Source of the DNA: Anticarsia gemmatalis
Taxonomy: Eukaryota > Arthropoda > Insecta > Lepidoptera > Erebidae
Direction of reading: 5' to 3'
DNA length: 64,000 nt
Assembly (NCBI RefSeq): GCF_050436995.1
Contig: NC_134769.1
Span: 8,531,001 to 8,595,000, forward strand
A model generated the notes under the pieces. It searched no databases. It was not told the origin of the DNA and saw only the letters and a list, made by a program, of their open reading frames with translations. Both the position numbers and the translations under genes were made by a program. Below are positions 47,604 to 59,629 of the stretch, one piece after another (position 1 is the stretch's first letter; each line of letters starts with the position of its first letter).

Positions 47604-50600
47604 TTATTCATCAACCATCTTCTCATTGGCTTCTTCATCTTCGTCTTCAACATATGAAAACTTTCCATAATTGAAATAGTTTTCAATTTCTTGCAAGGTT
47701 TTGTCTTTAGTCTCCGGCATTATGAAGTACAATATCAATAAAGAAATTCCCATGATCCCGCCGTACACAGCGAAGAAACCATACGCTCTTACAGTAACAA
47801 GTAAATAAGGAGTTGATTGAAGGCCTCCCATCAGACATATGGAAATCCATAACCCAATTACAGCGGTACCAACTCCTCTATGAACTAATGGGAAGACCTC
47901 TCCTACCAAAGTAAGAGGAATAGGGGCACAGCCTAAATTAGCAAGAATGAAATAAACAACTAACAATGATATAGGTATCCAAGTTTTATCACTAGGTATG
48001 ATTTTCTTCGATGCAAGTAATAGATAAAGGCACACGATCATAAGGACTCCTACTGCTGAGAAACCTGTAGAAAATAACAAAGTGCGTCGTTTCATGATTT
48101 TGACTAGGACTGAGGATAGAACTGCACTTGCAGACATTATGAAGTCGATACCTAGAGCGTAGTAAAACGACTGAGATGATTCCCCAGTTATATCTTTCAT
48201 TATGTGCAGAGCATAAGCAGGGAATACGTGCCGACCGCTCATTTCAAATACAATTGTAGCCAGTATCATAATCAGACAAGGCTTCAAAAAATCTTTTTGA
48301 GTATATTTTCTGTAGCAATTCCTAATTTTATCACAGAAACTTGTCTTAGTTTTCATTTTCGATAATTTTGCTTTCTGTGCTTTGATTGTTTCTCTGAGCT
48401 CTCGTTCAGACGCTTCGCTGTTTCCCCTAAGCCAGTGGAAGGCTTCTTCGCATTTTTTGTATTGGTGTTTAGTGACCAGCCAAGCAGGGCTTTCAGGCCA
48501 GGTGTAGATGATGATGGGTGCGATAACAAACGGTACTTGTGACACCAGCGCTATAGATCTCCAGTCCAGGTGTCGACTTATAATATGCATGCACATAGCA
48601 CCGAGACAGACTGCTGCATTTTTGAGGTATAAGTACACTCCTCTGTACTCCGGGGCCGTATACTCTCCAATAACAATAGCTCCTAAGGATAAAGTAGCAG
48701 TTGCAGAGAAACCTCCCAAGAACCGTCCCGTCATGAGAACCGGGATGTCTTCTGCGAAGTATACCATCAACCAGCCGATTATTCCCGGTAGTATGAGTAA
48801 GCCATGAGCTATTCTTCTGCCGTATAGGTCCATGAGTGCTGATGACACGAGGAACCCAGGGATACCAGCTACCCCTACGATTGACCCTGAAATTGACAAT
48901 ATTTTGTTTACAAAATTGAACACTTACTGTTTCATGACCGTTTAATATTACATTCTAAATTAGCTGACATTGACATGAATAAGCAATTTTTTGCAACCTT
49001 TGCTTTTCCTAGTAATTGTATTTATACACTAGCTGTACCAAGCGGTTCCGTTTTTGTGTCCAGTGCCTCAATAATTATGGTACAATGAACAATAAAAAAC
49101 TATCTATGGTGGTGAAGTACAATAAATACAATATTCCAACAACTTAATAGAGAACCTTGTATGCAAGGATCGCGGCTTGCGAGGTACAGAAATTTTATAA
49201 TTTAGAATGCGGTTTAACTAGTTCAACTGTTTAGTTTTATTTTCAATAGACAATGACGAAGGAAATGTCAAATGTAAGAGAATAAAAAATATGTATGTAC
49301 GCTATATTATAACAATGACAATAACAACAATGTCCTCCTAGCCGATATCCGGCTACGGCGGTCAGGTTAATTGAAACTGGCCATCTGTGCAGGATTTTTT
49401 TAAAGTGTCCATGTGTGTGCACTATACACAGGTACACTCACTTTCCTTTACTCTCATAACTTGGTGGGACGAATAACCGACACGACCAGTGAGAGGTCAG
49501 GCGCAGAACCAACGGCTTTACGTGCTCTCCGAGGCACGGACTTTTTTATTACTGGTTGAACAAAAGATTAAACAAATCATTTAAATATTACAGAACAATG
49601 AGATTGTTTTATTATTTATTCTTTCTTTTGTTTTATTATTTTAAATGCTGAAGTCACTCCTCATTGGCCTCTTTGAGTTCGATTCCCGGGTCAGACAAAG
49701 GGCCATTGTTATTATTTTTATTAGTTTTTAGTTTCATCATGACGTTAACCACTGATAATATAATTAATTCAAATACACACGTGACTTTGATAAGTCATTA
49801 GTATCTCCGGTTCGAACCATGGACCACTTGTGTAGGAGGTGCATGCTGACACCACTCAGCTTTCATTGTTTTCACCAAACCCTCTCCCCACTCTCCCCCT
49901 ATTACCTAGGACTTACATTGTTAATGGTGAAACATTTGCATTTCATACACCCCTGTCTACACTTTGGGGTATAACAGGCGTGATATACTATTTTTAAATT
50001 ATGATTATGGTTACAATATTACTGAATCTACCACTAGCTCAGAAAAGTAGCTAGCCTTATGAGAAGAGCTAGCAAGAAACTCACGGCCACTCTTTTCAAT
50101 CGCTAAAATATTTACAATGTGGTTGATACAATAATTAATTGATCATGCAAGGAGCTGCCAACAATCAGCGATATAGACTAAACGTCAATTATGAGTAATG
50201 AAAACGAATATGGCTAGGTAATTCAATCGCGTTTAAGACCCGTTGCATTATAATATTATGCGTACTAGTCGCGAGAGTTTAAAAACGTTATAGCTAAGTT
50301 ATTAATTAAAATGATGTACCAAGCCATCGAGGCGCCTATAGACAGTTGCACTCACCGGTCGGTAAACGATCTGTGGGTTAAGCAACCGATGGCGCGGTCA
50401 TTCCATAGATGGGTGAGCGCATAGTGGTATTTGAGCTGGGCGTCTCCGTGCTTCGGAGGGCACGTAAAAAGTCGCCCCCGGCTGTTGTCTACTAAGATAA
50501 CAGTCGTTAAGCCATGTCAAAGGCCTCTCGGGCGGCTTGAACAACTTTGAAACTAGGTTGACCACTAACCATACGACAAACAAACAAACCAAGCCATGAT

Positions 50601-51467
50601 GACGTATGAAGGTCAGTTTTGATGGGCGAGTCAGGTTGGTTGAGAGCTGGCAGAAGACTGGAAGGGTAGCTGAGTACCATGCCTTGTCCAAACATGTTGA
50701 TCAGCACAGCTGACATCGTCCATGTCTGAAAGAGAACAGAAGGTCAGGAAAATTAATATCGTTTTACAAACCTTTAGATCCTTAAGACCACAAATCTTTT
50801 TTGGCAAGGTAATATGACGGGAAAGAATATAAGTTATTTTATAAAATATGAAACACCGCGAATAAACTCGAAGACATTGTAAAAAGATAATTAAATAAAT
50901 AGTACGAATCCTAAGCAATTTTTTTGTAAAATATTTTATAATATAATTCTGTGAAATTTATCGAGCAAATGTATTTTTGTTTATGTACATTATGCAACTT
51001 TAATCAATTTACCATAACTACAAGAAAATCTACAATAATTAATATATTTATTGAGCCATTTTCTTTTCAAATTTCAACATATAGGTAACAAGTTAACAAA
51101 TTATGGTATCTCTTACTTATTACTTAATTTATTTGTATGTAAATAATAATTTCATAAAAATAAATTCAAATCAGTGAAATTATTATTTACATAAGAAATA
51201 TTAAATTACAAAATTATTGTACTAGAAAAAAATGCATGTAAACTTATATCTAAATGTAATTAATATAATGATTGCTTTACAATATTGAAAAAAAAAAACA
51301 TTTTAGGTGTCAAAATAAATATAAAAATGAATCTATTTTGCTGTTTTAGAGCTCGAAAATGTTATTGCATCTCAAAGAAATGTCTATTATATATTTCGGT
51401 AAAACACAAAAAAAACAAAGACAAAAAAAAATGTTTCATTTACCTGTCGTATTAATGGAGTCGTCAT
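47604..51467 (-). CDS. Tret1-like MFS sugar-porter protein, paralogue 2
   Basis: Three exons: 51467-51444 (MTTPLIRQ), 50725-50590, 48886-47604; 1,443 nt, 480 aa, exon lengths identical to paralogue 1. Signatures: DLYGRR, GEYTAPEYRG, WPESPAWL, GEVFPLVHRG, PETKDKTLQEIE. Helix 7 reads EMSGRHVFPAYALHIM and helix 10 GCAPIPL, as in the other two copies. The stop codon TAA is part of a run matching AATAAATAAA, so a polyadenylation signal may overlap the end of the frame. The 5' splice site of exon 2 (GTTTGT) comes from the tail of an inserted SINE (50328-50587). If that donor is poor, transcripts could be misprocessed. The coding frame itself is intact. Confidence 0.9.
50328..50587 (+). mobile_element. 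5S-rRNA-headed SINE inserted on a splice donor
   Basis: Well preserved (GGGTTAAGCAACCGATGGCG; GATGGGTGAGCGCATAGTG), tail (CAAA)n, with 10-bp target duplication ACCAAGCCAT at 50318-50327 and 50588-50597. The right duplicate is the end of transporter 2 exon 2. Confidence 0.85.
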
Positions 51468-52154
51468 TTTTCAAACACAAATTTTCATGCTGAACTCACA
51501 CTCTATCTTAATAAAAATTATTCCGTAGTTTTTTGAAACAAGACCTTTATTCACTTAAAACTACGTAAATACTGTTTTTTAATTATTTAATATTAATGTG
51601 AATGCGTGTGAACAGTTTTGTATTGTCGTATTTGTGGCAAAGATTTATTAGAACACTAGGTTTTACACCTGACTTTGTTTGTACATTTTATTACACTACA
51701 AAATTACTGTATCACTGTACGGCAAAACTATCACTAATTTAAACGTGGACTATAGTCGTGATTATAGTCAGTCGAACCGGTTATAAATATAATATCGTTT
51801 GACAATAAAAGTCGTTTGTTTAATGCAAATTACACCTTAATCCAAATAAACAAATGAAATGAAATATTTTGAGGTCAAAAACCTGACTATAATTTTGGTC
51901 ATAGGACATTTATGGTCAATTGATGATTCTACGAAAAACGAATATGAGGTAACCTTTCGTACGTTTTGAAATATTATACTGTTTGTTTCGAAATAATAAT
52001 AAGATACAATAAAAGGTATGCTCATCGAATATTGCTGACTCCAAGCGTGTCAGCGAAAATTAATATATTAGAACTAAATGTCCTAGTGGTAATTTTATTT
52101 GTTCACGATATTAATTTCTAAAATCTGACCACCAATCTTACCGTAGAATATAGG

Positions 52155-52251
52155 GTCATATCCCAGGTAATTTTGCTGCCCACAGCAAAGTTACCTGGGA
52201 TATGACGCGGCTGCCTATCGGACCCCCAGGTCCGATAGGCAGCCGCGTCAT
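52155..52251. repeat. Two abutting perfect hairpins
   Basis: 52155-52206 pairs GTCATATCCCAGGTAA with its inverse. 52202-52251 pairs ATGACGCGGCTGCCTATCGG with its inverse around a 4-nt loop. The sequence derives from the 3' part of the subfamily 2 SINE (compare 58690-58730). Confidence 0.8.
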
Positions 52252-53125
52252 GTAAAACACTGGTATTCAGCTGCATCCGGTGAGACTGAAGGACTCCAAC
52301 ATAGCTTGGAAGAAAGGCTAATTTGATTTATTAATTTTCGAAGAACAATAGTTAACTTTTACCTTCTTACCTATACCTAAATACCTATCTTCGAGACATA
52401 ATTTAGTATATAATTAGAAGATTGTATCAGGCGCGGTTTTCTGCATATGATACTTTAGGTGAGCGCTCGGTTGATATAAAAATTATTTGAAAAAATAGTT
52501 CGTATGGAATACGCTAGGGGCGCTTATCACTATTTAATAAAAAAATGATAGTTCATCTGTTCTAGTGTTAGTTCATACAGACACTTAATTTTTTTTCAGT
52601 ATATGTTTTTATAGTATTCTATGTATAGCTTTTTGTTTTTTGTTTACGTAAATGATACGTAATTTGAGCATTACCTGCGTCATGGGAATATGAATAAAAC
52701 AAAAATCAAAATGTCGCGTGTAATTGCATTAACTGACAGTTAAACAATTCATAATTATTAATTTAATTACGGCATTTAAACAATTTATTGTTATAGCAGA
52801 AACAAAAGATCTAGAAAAAGTATTGCAAAAGTGTGGGTTTCTTGCCAGGTTTTCAAATTGGCCCTACCCTCCGAACTGGCGGTAAATAAATACATAAATT
52901 ATATAAAATTATAAATAAACAAATTTGATTTTGAGAATTTCTGGGTACAATGCGTGCTCGCGTTAATTCTCGTATTCTATTAAACAGGCTATTAGTTAGA
53001 CGGCTGTTCAAACGATAAAAGCATCGTTCTGCTACATTGGAATACATGAATTAAATTTCCAAAAAAAATGTTCAGCGTAGGGCACTTCAATTTAAAGGTT
53101 TTAAAGAAGTTTCTAAAAAAGTTGA

Positions 53126-53625
53126 ATGCCACCAAAAACATTCTGTATAAACCTCAAGTCTCGCAGCTGAGTCTTTCTGGCGTAAAAAGTAGTGAGATCT
53201 ATATAATACCAAGTCGATTAATCTATTTCGTCTCTACTTAAAGGACCTTCTGTCTTAAGTTATTACATAAGTTATTATCATGCCAATATTAAAAATATTT
53301 TACGTTTAAAACAAATAGACCGACCTGGCCATCGCATGATTTGTATGTATTACACTACACAGCACGACGAGTAGTTAATGCTCCTGAAATTTTAATGGCG
53401 AATTTGTGTTTTTATGCGATGACCAAGTCGATCTATTTGTTTTAAACGTTAAATAGTTTTAATATTGGCATGATAATAACTTATGTAATAACTTAAGACA
53501 GAAGGTCCTTTAAGTAGAGACGAAATAGATTAATCGACTTGGTATTATATAGATCTCACTACTTTTTACGCCAGAAAGACTCAGCTGCGAGACTTGAGGT
53601 TTATACAGAATGTTTTTGGTGGCAT
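53126..53625. repeat. Large inverted repeat (212-bp arms, 76-bp loop)
   Basis: The left arm 53126-53337 and right arm 53414-53625 are near-perfect reverse complements. They lie between transporters 2 and 3. A transcript through this would form a long hairpin. No coding frame. Confidence 0.88.
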
Positions 53626-54384
53626 CTCACTTCTTTTTGTAGAACGAACATAAGTCCAATTTGTATGGAAAGACGTTTTTTCTTACAATTCAACATATTT
53701 TCCTATGGGAATGTTGTTCAGTTTCATGGGCTAAACACTCTTACCCACCCTATATTCCCTCCCGTTATGCCTCATATAGTATGTACCTATCTACACCTAT
53801 TATTTATTTATTATTTTCTACAGTAATAATGAAGTAATAATGATTCATTAACTGCAAATGTAACCTTGTAATCTTATACATTTATATAGGATTACAAAGT
53901 TATTGTTGCAGTTGGTGTATTTAGAAAACTGGACCGAAATTAGAAAATATTAAATTTTTCCCAAGATTAAGACACTAAACCCTATTTGTATTCTAAATTT
54001 TAAGCTTCTAAGTCTGCTAGAAGTACCTTAGACTTTTGATGATCGGTGAGTCAGTGAGTCAGTGAATCAGTGAGTGACAAAATTCAAAATTTTAACAAGT
54101 TGTCATTCTTAAACTACTGGATCAAATTGACTGAAATTTTAAATATACCGTGTTTATACAATGACTGATTAGTTGCTGAAAATTCAGGCTTCTTGTTTTA
54201 TCCACAACGACATTGTAGGGGGGTCGAAAATAGCCCGAATTGCTTCGAGAAAAGATGGTACGGCCGTGCCGCTTTTTTTTGCTCGACTTGCGGGGGCACT
54301 TCCGTGCCCCCAGATTACTCTGTGTCATGAATTCAATACAATAAATACGGTTTAATAAAACGGCCATTATTTTACCCAAATAAT

Positions 54385-57300
54385 TTATATTTCATCCTTT
54401 AACATTTTCGTGTTCACTTCTTCCTCTTCTACTATTTCGTTCGTAAACTTGCCATAGTTAAAATAATTCTCAATTTCTTGCAACGTCCTATCTTTTGTTT
54501 CTGGCATTATAAAATATAGGACAACCAAAGAAACTCCCATAATACTGCCATATACAGCGAAAAATCCGTATGCTTTAATACTAACGAGTAAATAAGGGGT
54601 TGACTGTAAGCCTGCACCGAAACATATCGATATCCAGATTCCAGAGAGGGCTGAACCAACCCCTCTATGAGCTAGAGGAAACACCTCCCCAACTAACGTC
54701 AAAGGTATGGGTGCGCAGCCCAAATTTGCAAAAATAAAATACAACACCAGTAATGATATTGGTATCCATGTTTTGTCATTAGGAAGAATGTTTCTTGAAG
54801 CCAAAAAGAGGTACAAACAGACTGACATTAATACTCCTACAGCTGCAAAGCCTGTGGAGAATAATAAAGTACGACGGTTCATGATTTTGACGAGAATTGA
54901 TGCGAAGATGGCGCTTGTGGTCATGATAAAGTCGATGGCGAGGGCATAGTAAAATGACTGAGTCTTCTCTCCAGTAATATCTGCCATTATATGAAGGGCA
55001 TAAGCAGGGAACACATGCCTGCCACTCATTTCTAACACTGTAGTAGCTAATAACATAACAAAAAAAGGCTTCAAGAATTCCTTTTGAGTGAACTTTCTAA
55101 AGAAGTTCATAATCTGTTCAAAACAACTGTATTTTATTTTCAATTTTGATAGTCTAGCCTTCTGACAGTTGATAGTGTCTTCCAATTCCTTTCGTGATTC
55201 TGCTGTATTGCCCCTGAGCCAGTAGAAAGACCTTTCACATTCCTCATATTGATACTTGGACACCAGCCAGGCAGGACTTTCGGGCCACGTGTAGTTGATG
55301 ATAAGAGCAAATACGGGTGGTATTAAGGAAACCAGAGCTATGGTTCTCCAGTCCAAATGTCTACTGATAATATGCATACACATAGCTCCCATACACACTG
55401 TAGCATTCTTTAAATACAAATATACTCCTCGGTACTTAGGACAGCTGTATTCTCCAATGACTATGGCCCCTAAAGACACGGTTGCTGTGGAAGTGAATCC
55501 ACACAAGAACCTTCCGATCATGAGGGTGGTGATGTCTTGCGCGAAGTAGATGATCAGCCAGCCGGCGACTCCTGGCAGCATGGTGAGTCCATGAGCAACC
55601 CTTCGTCCGTACAGGTCCATGAGAACCGAAGCTATTAGGAACCCTGGTATGCCGGCGACGCCTGCTATGGATCCTGGAAAAAGAAGAAATAGTGCTGATG
55701 GAAAAAGTAAAAATACTTTGACAATAGTTAAGTGGTTATCTGGTTCCCAATGGAGGGCCATGTGGAGGAGTACTATACTACAGAAAGCGCACTTCCATAT
55801 TTTTTTTGTTTCTTTTATTCTCGTATTGTGTAAATTGTTATAATTTATAATTAACATAAATTGCTAATATTTCATTTTTAATTGAATAAAAACACTATTA
55901 AAAAATAAAAATGTTGTGTTACAAACTATGCCTATGTCTTTTTTTGTTAAATTTGAAATAATAACTTATCTTTGGACATAAGACCATTTGAGGCTTTCAT
56001 CAAACATTTATTTCACTCCTTTTCACTCTTATGTGACGCAAGCGAAGTTGCGCGGATCAGCTAGTTGACTATAATTCGAGCCACATATATGTAGCTAGGT
56101 ATAAAAATGTTGCGTTTAAATACCAGATACTCAATTAACAATTAATTCAGTCAGAGTATTTCCATCATTATAATTCCAGTCATGGAGTGGAAAATACATT
56201 TGTAACAACGTCAAAACTACAAAAGATAATTATTTCTATAATGATCATTAGTTTCGAGAAACTTCCTTGCAGTTGTTAGAGCAATGTGTGCAGCTAAACG
56301 GTTGGGGAATCCGTAGATACCGGTAGAAATGCAAGGGAAAGCGATGGAACGGAAATTGTTTTCTTTTGTCTTCTTCTTATAGTATGGTTAGTGTCTTCTT
56401 ATCGTATGGTTAGTGGTCAACCTAGTGTCAAAGTTGTTCAAGCCGCCCAAAGGCCTTTGACGTGGCTTAACGACTGTTGTCTTAATTGACAACAACCGCA
56501 AAGCACGGAGACGCCCAGCTCAAATACCACTATGAGGTCACCCATTTATGGAATGACCGCGCCAAGGTTTGCTTAACCCACAGATCGTTTGCCGACCGGT
56601 AAGCGCAACCAGCTATGGGCGCCTCTTTTCTTTTGTTAGAACAAGGCACTTTTTTTAGCACGATTCGAGCTTTGTGTGGAGATCTGTCTTGAGGGCCCAC
56701 TGTGTGAATTACGTATCTCGCAGGTAGATTGTAAGCACAAGTTTTCGCATCACCAGTTGGACAACCACCAAGAGTGTCGCACTCAGCTTGTAAAAGTGGT
56801 CCCGCAGCACGATGAATGGCTCCGTCAACACCACCTCCTGCCTTCAGAGCCGAGTTAGCAGCATTTACAATAGCATCCACCTCCAACTTAGTGATATTAT
56901 AGCCAGTTGCACTCTCCGGTCGTTAACCATCAGTGGGTTAAGGAACATTTGACACAGTCATTCTATAGATCGGTTACCGCATAGTGATAATTGAACTGAG
57001 CGTCTCCGTGCTTTGGAGGGCACGTAAAAAGTCGGTTCCGGTTGTTGGTCTACTAAGATAACAGTAATTAATCCATATATAAAAGTTTCTCAGGCGGCTT
57101 AAACTACTTTGACACTAGGTTGACCGCTAACCATACCTACCATAAGATAAAAAAAAATTGGACATGATTAATGCTACAAAATAAATTATAAAAACAAAAC
57201 CGGTTGGACAATACGAACCGGAATGAATTCATGTTTTTTATTCGCTAATTGATTTTACTCATTTACAAATTATTTTCATTTCATTTCATTTTTCTTATTT

Positions 57301-58918
57301 AATTGCAGTATAAAAAATATGTAGAAATGTAACATTATTGAGGCGGCGATAACTCTCTTTTGTTTGCTTGACATGTAATGCAAAGATAAGTGTACAATCA
57401 ACCGACTTTGAACCAAGTGGTCGATGGTTCAAGAACTGAAGAGTATTAAAAAGGTGAAGGACAACAGTGTGAGGCTACTTTGCATGGCTTTGATGTAATA
57501 TCTTTATATATGTAATTCTTCTGTAAGTGTGTATGTCACTGAACTTCTCTTAAACGACTGGACCGATTTTGATAAAATTTTTTGTGTGTGTTCAAGGGGA
57601 TCTGAGAATGGTTTAGATTATTAAAAAGAGTTTAAATTTTCTAATTAAAGACGTGTAAACAGGGCAACGTCTGTCGGGTCCGCTATGAAGTATATAACTT
57701 GGCCAATCTAGTAGGCTTAAAAACATACACTTCATACAAACATAGCAGCTATCAAGATCGTTAAGCCCGTAGGGTGTATGAAATACACCCACGTTTCTCC
57801 ATTAACCATATGAGGGGCGAGCCTAAAGCCATGATTGTATCTAGCACATTACAAAACTCCAGCTTATTGTTAATATCCTATATATCAGTATACATATATA
57901 AAACTCTACCGTTACTGACTGACTGAATGACTATGGACAACACACAGCCGAAACTACTGAGCGTAGAGAGTCGAAACTCGGTATGAAGATTCCTTAGGAA
58001 GTGTACAGGAGCACTAAGAGTGATTATTAGAATTTGACCCCAAAGGAGGTCAAAATAAATTTTATTGTATAAAAGAACGAAAACTGAAATACTGAATTCA
58101 CTATTCTAGACTCGAAGCATTATTAAAATTACCTATTATGAATTACGAAAAGACCACCAGCACCTTACCCTACCCGGGATTGAACCGAAGTGAAACTGAT
58201 CAAGCGACAGTGGCCTTAAATTTCAGTAATTGAAAAAATATTTACCAAGCCACGAAGACGCATGCAGATTGATTTTGATGGGTGAATCAGGATGGTTGAG
58301 AGCTGGCAGTAGACTGGAAGGGTAGCTGAGTGCCATACCCTGTCCGAACATGTTGATCAGCACTCCTGACGTTGTCCATGTCTGAAAACAGTTGAAAAAA
58401 AAAACAATCATACGATTTTCTGTCTTGGTTCTCATACGTAACGGATGACTGCCTCCGTGACGAAGTGGTTTAGATCACTACGCCGCTACCATTGCGACGG
58501 GAGGTCGTGGGTTAGATTCCCACACGGAATCAGGAGTAGTTCTTTTAAAAAAAGAAAAAGAATTGCGTGTTTCGGAAAGCACATAAAATTGTGGGTCCCG
58601 TCTGTTAATATCAAAGATCTTTGACAGTCGTTACCAGTAGTCAGAAGCTTGAAAATCTTATAACCAGCCTTTTCGAGGGGCATCTTGTGATAACCCAGGT
58701 AACTGGGTTGTGGAGGTCCGATAGGCAGTCAGCTGCATCCAGTGAGACAGAGCCGACTCCAACACAGTTGGAAGAAATGATAGGATTTTAATTAATTTGC
58801 TGTCAATTTATCTAGCAGATACTTTGTCTGACACTTATTCGTAAACCGTGAAATAAAGTTAATTATGTATAATAATATATTGCTTTGTATTTACCTGTCT
58901 AATTAATGGAGTCGTCAT
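54385..58918 (-). CDS. Tret1-like MFS sugar-porter protein, paralogue 3
   Basis: Three exons: 58918-58895 (MTTPLIRQ), 58381-58246, 55673-54385; 1,449 nt, 482 aa. The long last exon could be read open further upstream, but the acceptor at 55673/55674 and the two small exons match paralogues 1 and 2 exactly. Signatures: DLYGRR, GEYSCPKYRG, WPESPAWL, GEVFPLAHRG, PETKDRTLQEIE; helix 7 EMSGRHVFPAYALHIM. It ends with two extra codons (LKDEI). Intron 2 is 2.6 kb and holds a broken macro-domain sequence flanked by two SINEs. Confidence 0.92.
56025..56064 (+). mobile_element. Helitron-like 3' end fragment
   Basis: Only the terminal GACGCAAGCGAAGTTGCGCG and CAGCTAG remain; transporter 3 intron 2. Confidence 0.6.
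56240..56892 (-). pseudogene. Broken macro-domain (ADP-ribose-binding, MACROD-like) sequence
   Basis: Minus strand 56892-56640 reads as the N-half of a macro domain: ITKLEVDAIVNAANS, then GGGVDGAIHRAAGPLL and YVIHTVGP, the ADP-ribose-binding hallmarks. After a 5S-type SINE in the same orientation (56391-56632), a later block resumes: ENNFRSIAFPCISTGIYG and LAAHIALTTARKFLE. The middle section is missing, the start of the domain is cut where the next SINE begins (about 56893), and no consistent splice sites explain the gaps. Intact MACROD proteins remove mono-ADP-ribose or hydrolyse O-acetyl-ADP-ribose. This copy lies inside intron 2 of transporter 3 and is probably a decayed, perhaps reverse-transcribed copy. 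A macro-domain exon of a rearranged gene is possible but less likely. Confidence 0.75.
56391..56632 (-). mobile_element. 5S-rRNA-headed SINE inside the macro-domain remnant
   Basis: Minus-strand copy with head GGTCGGCAAACGATCTGTGG, splitting the macro-domain pseudogene. Confidence 0.75.
56893..57135 (+). mobile_element. 5S-rRNA-headed SINE, subfamily 1
   Basis: Begins at the broken start of the macro-domain remnant. Confidence 0.7.
57500..57690 (+). mobile_element. Helitron-like element (family 3)
   Basis: Starts ATCTTTATATATGTAATTC and ends CGTCTGTCGGGTCCGCTA; transporter 3 intron 2. Confidence 0.6.
58442..58545 (+). mobile_element. tRNA-like SINE head in transporter 3 intron 1
   Basis: GCCTCCGTGACGAAGTGGTT and GGGTTAGATTCCCACACGG. 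Confidence 0.55.
58560..58790 (+). mobile_element. 5S-rRNA-headed SINE, subfamily 2, 3' part
   Basis: GATCTTTGACAGTCGTTACC through CCGACTCCAACACAGTTGG; transporter 3 intron 1. Confidence 0.6.
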
Positions 58919-58951
58919 ATTTTTTACTTTACACTGTTCACGTTTGTTTTA

Positions 58952-59206
58952 AGGCGCTCATAGCCAGTTGCGCTCACCAGTCGGTAGACGATCTGAGGGT
59001 TAAGCAATACTTTGCTCGGTTATTTCATAGATGGGTGACCGCTTTGTATTTGGATTGAGTGTCTCCGTGTTTCGGAGGGCACATAAAAAGTCGGTCCCAG
59101 TTGTTGTCAATTTAGATAACAGCCGTTAAGCCGTGCCAAAGGACTTCCGGGCGGCTTGAAGAACGTTGATACTAGGTTGTTTATTTACAACCATACGCTA
59201 AAAATC
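58952..59206 (+). mobile_element. 5S-rRNA-headed SINE upstream of transporter 3
   Basis: Starts about 35 bp upstream of the transporter 3 start codon, so it lies in the leader or promoter; GATGGGTGACCGC present. Confidence 0.7.
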
Positions 59207-59382
59207 TTTAAACATACAATTATAAATGAGTTATGTTAATTACTAGCACTGATTTTAATCAATTAATTCGCTCATACAATGTGGGAAATTATTTTAATGC
59301 GCGGTTTTTGCTAATTTTGACAAATATTATTACATTGTTTCAATAGACAAGTTAAATATTTTTTTCCGTCTCTATACATACA

Positions 59383-59629
59383 CTAGCTGACACGCGCAAC
59401 TTCGCTTGCGACACATAACAGGGAATGGGTCAAATTTTTTCCCATTTTGTAACATTTTTATTGGAACTCTGCTCCTTTTGGTCGTAGCGGTATGATATAT
59501 AGCCTATAGCCTTCCTCGATAAATGGGCTATCTAACACTGAAATATTTTTTCAAATCGAACCAGTAGTTCTTGAGATTAGCGCGTTCAAACAAACAAACA
59601 AAACTTCAGCTTTATAATATTAGTATAGA
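59383..59629 (-). mobile_element. Helitron-like element (family 1)
   Basis: TC/CTAG ends on the minus strand, upstream of transporter 3. Confidence 0.75.

Larger units (their letters stand above)
51468..54384. other. Spacer between transporters 3 and 2
   Basis: AT-rich. Contains two small hairpins, a LINE-tail fragment, the 500-bp inverted repeat and short (GTGAGTCA)-type repeats near 54044-54076. No gene seen. Confidence 0.6.

Noticed and set aside
50390..50420. Possible 5S rRNA gene fragments
   Set aside because: Only the internal-promoter half matches, and many copies share a non-5S body, so they are SINEs.
55674..55857. Upstream extension of transporter 3 last exon to an ATG at 55857
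   Set aside because: A good acceptor at 55674 and the two small upstream exons match the other paralogues exactly; the extension is intron read-through.
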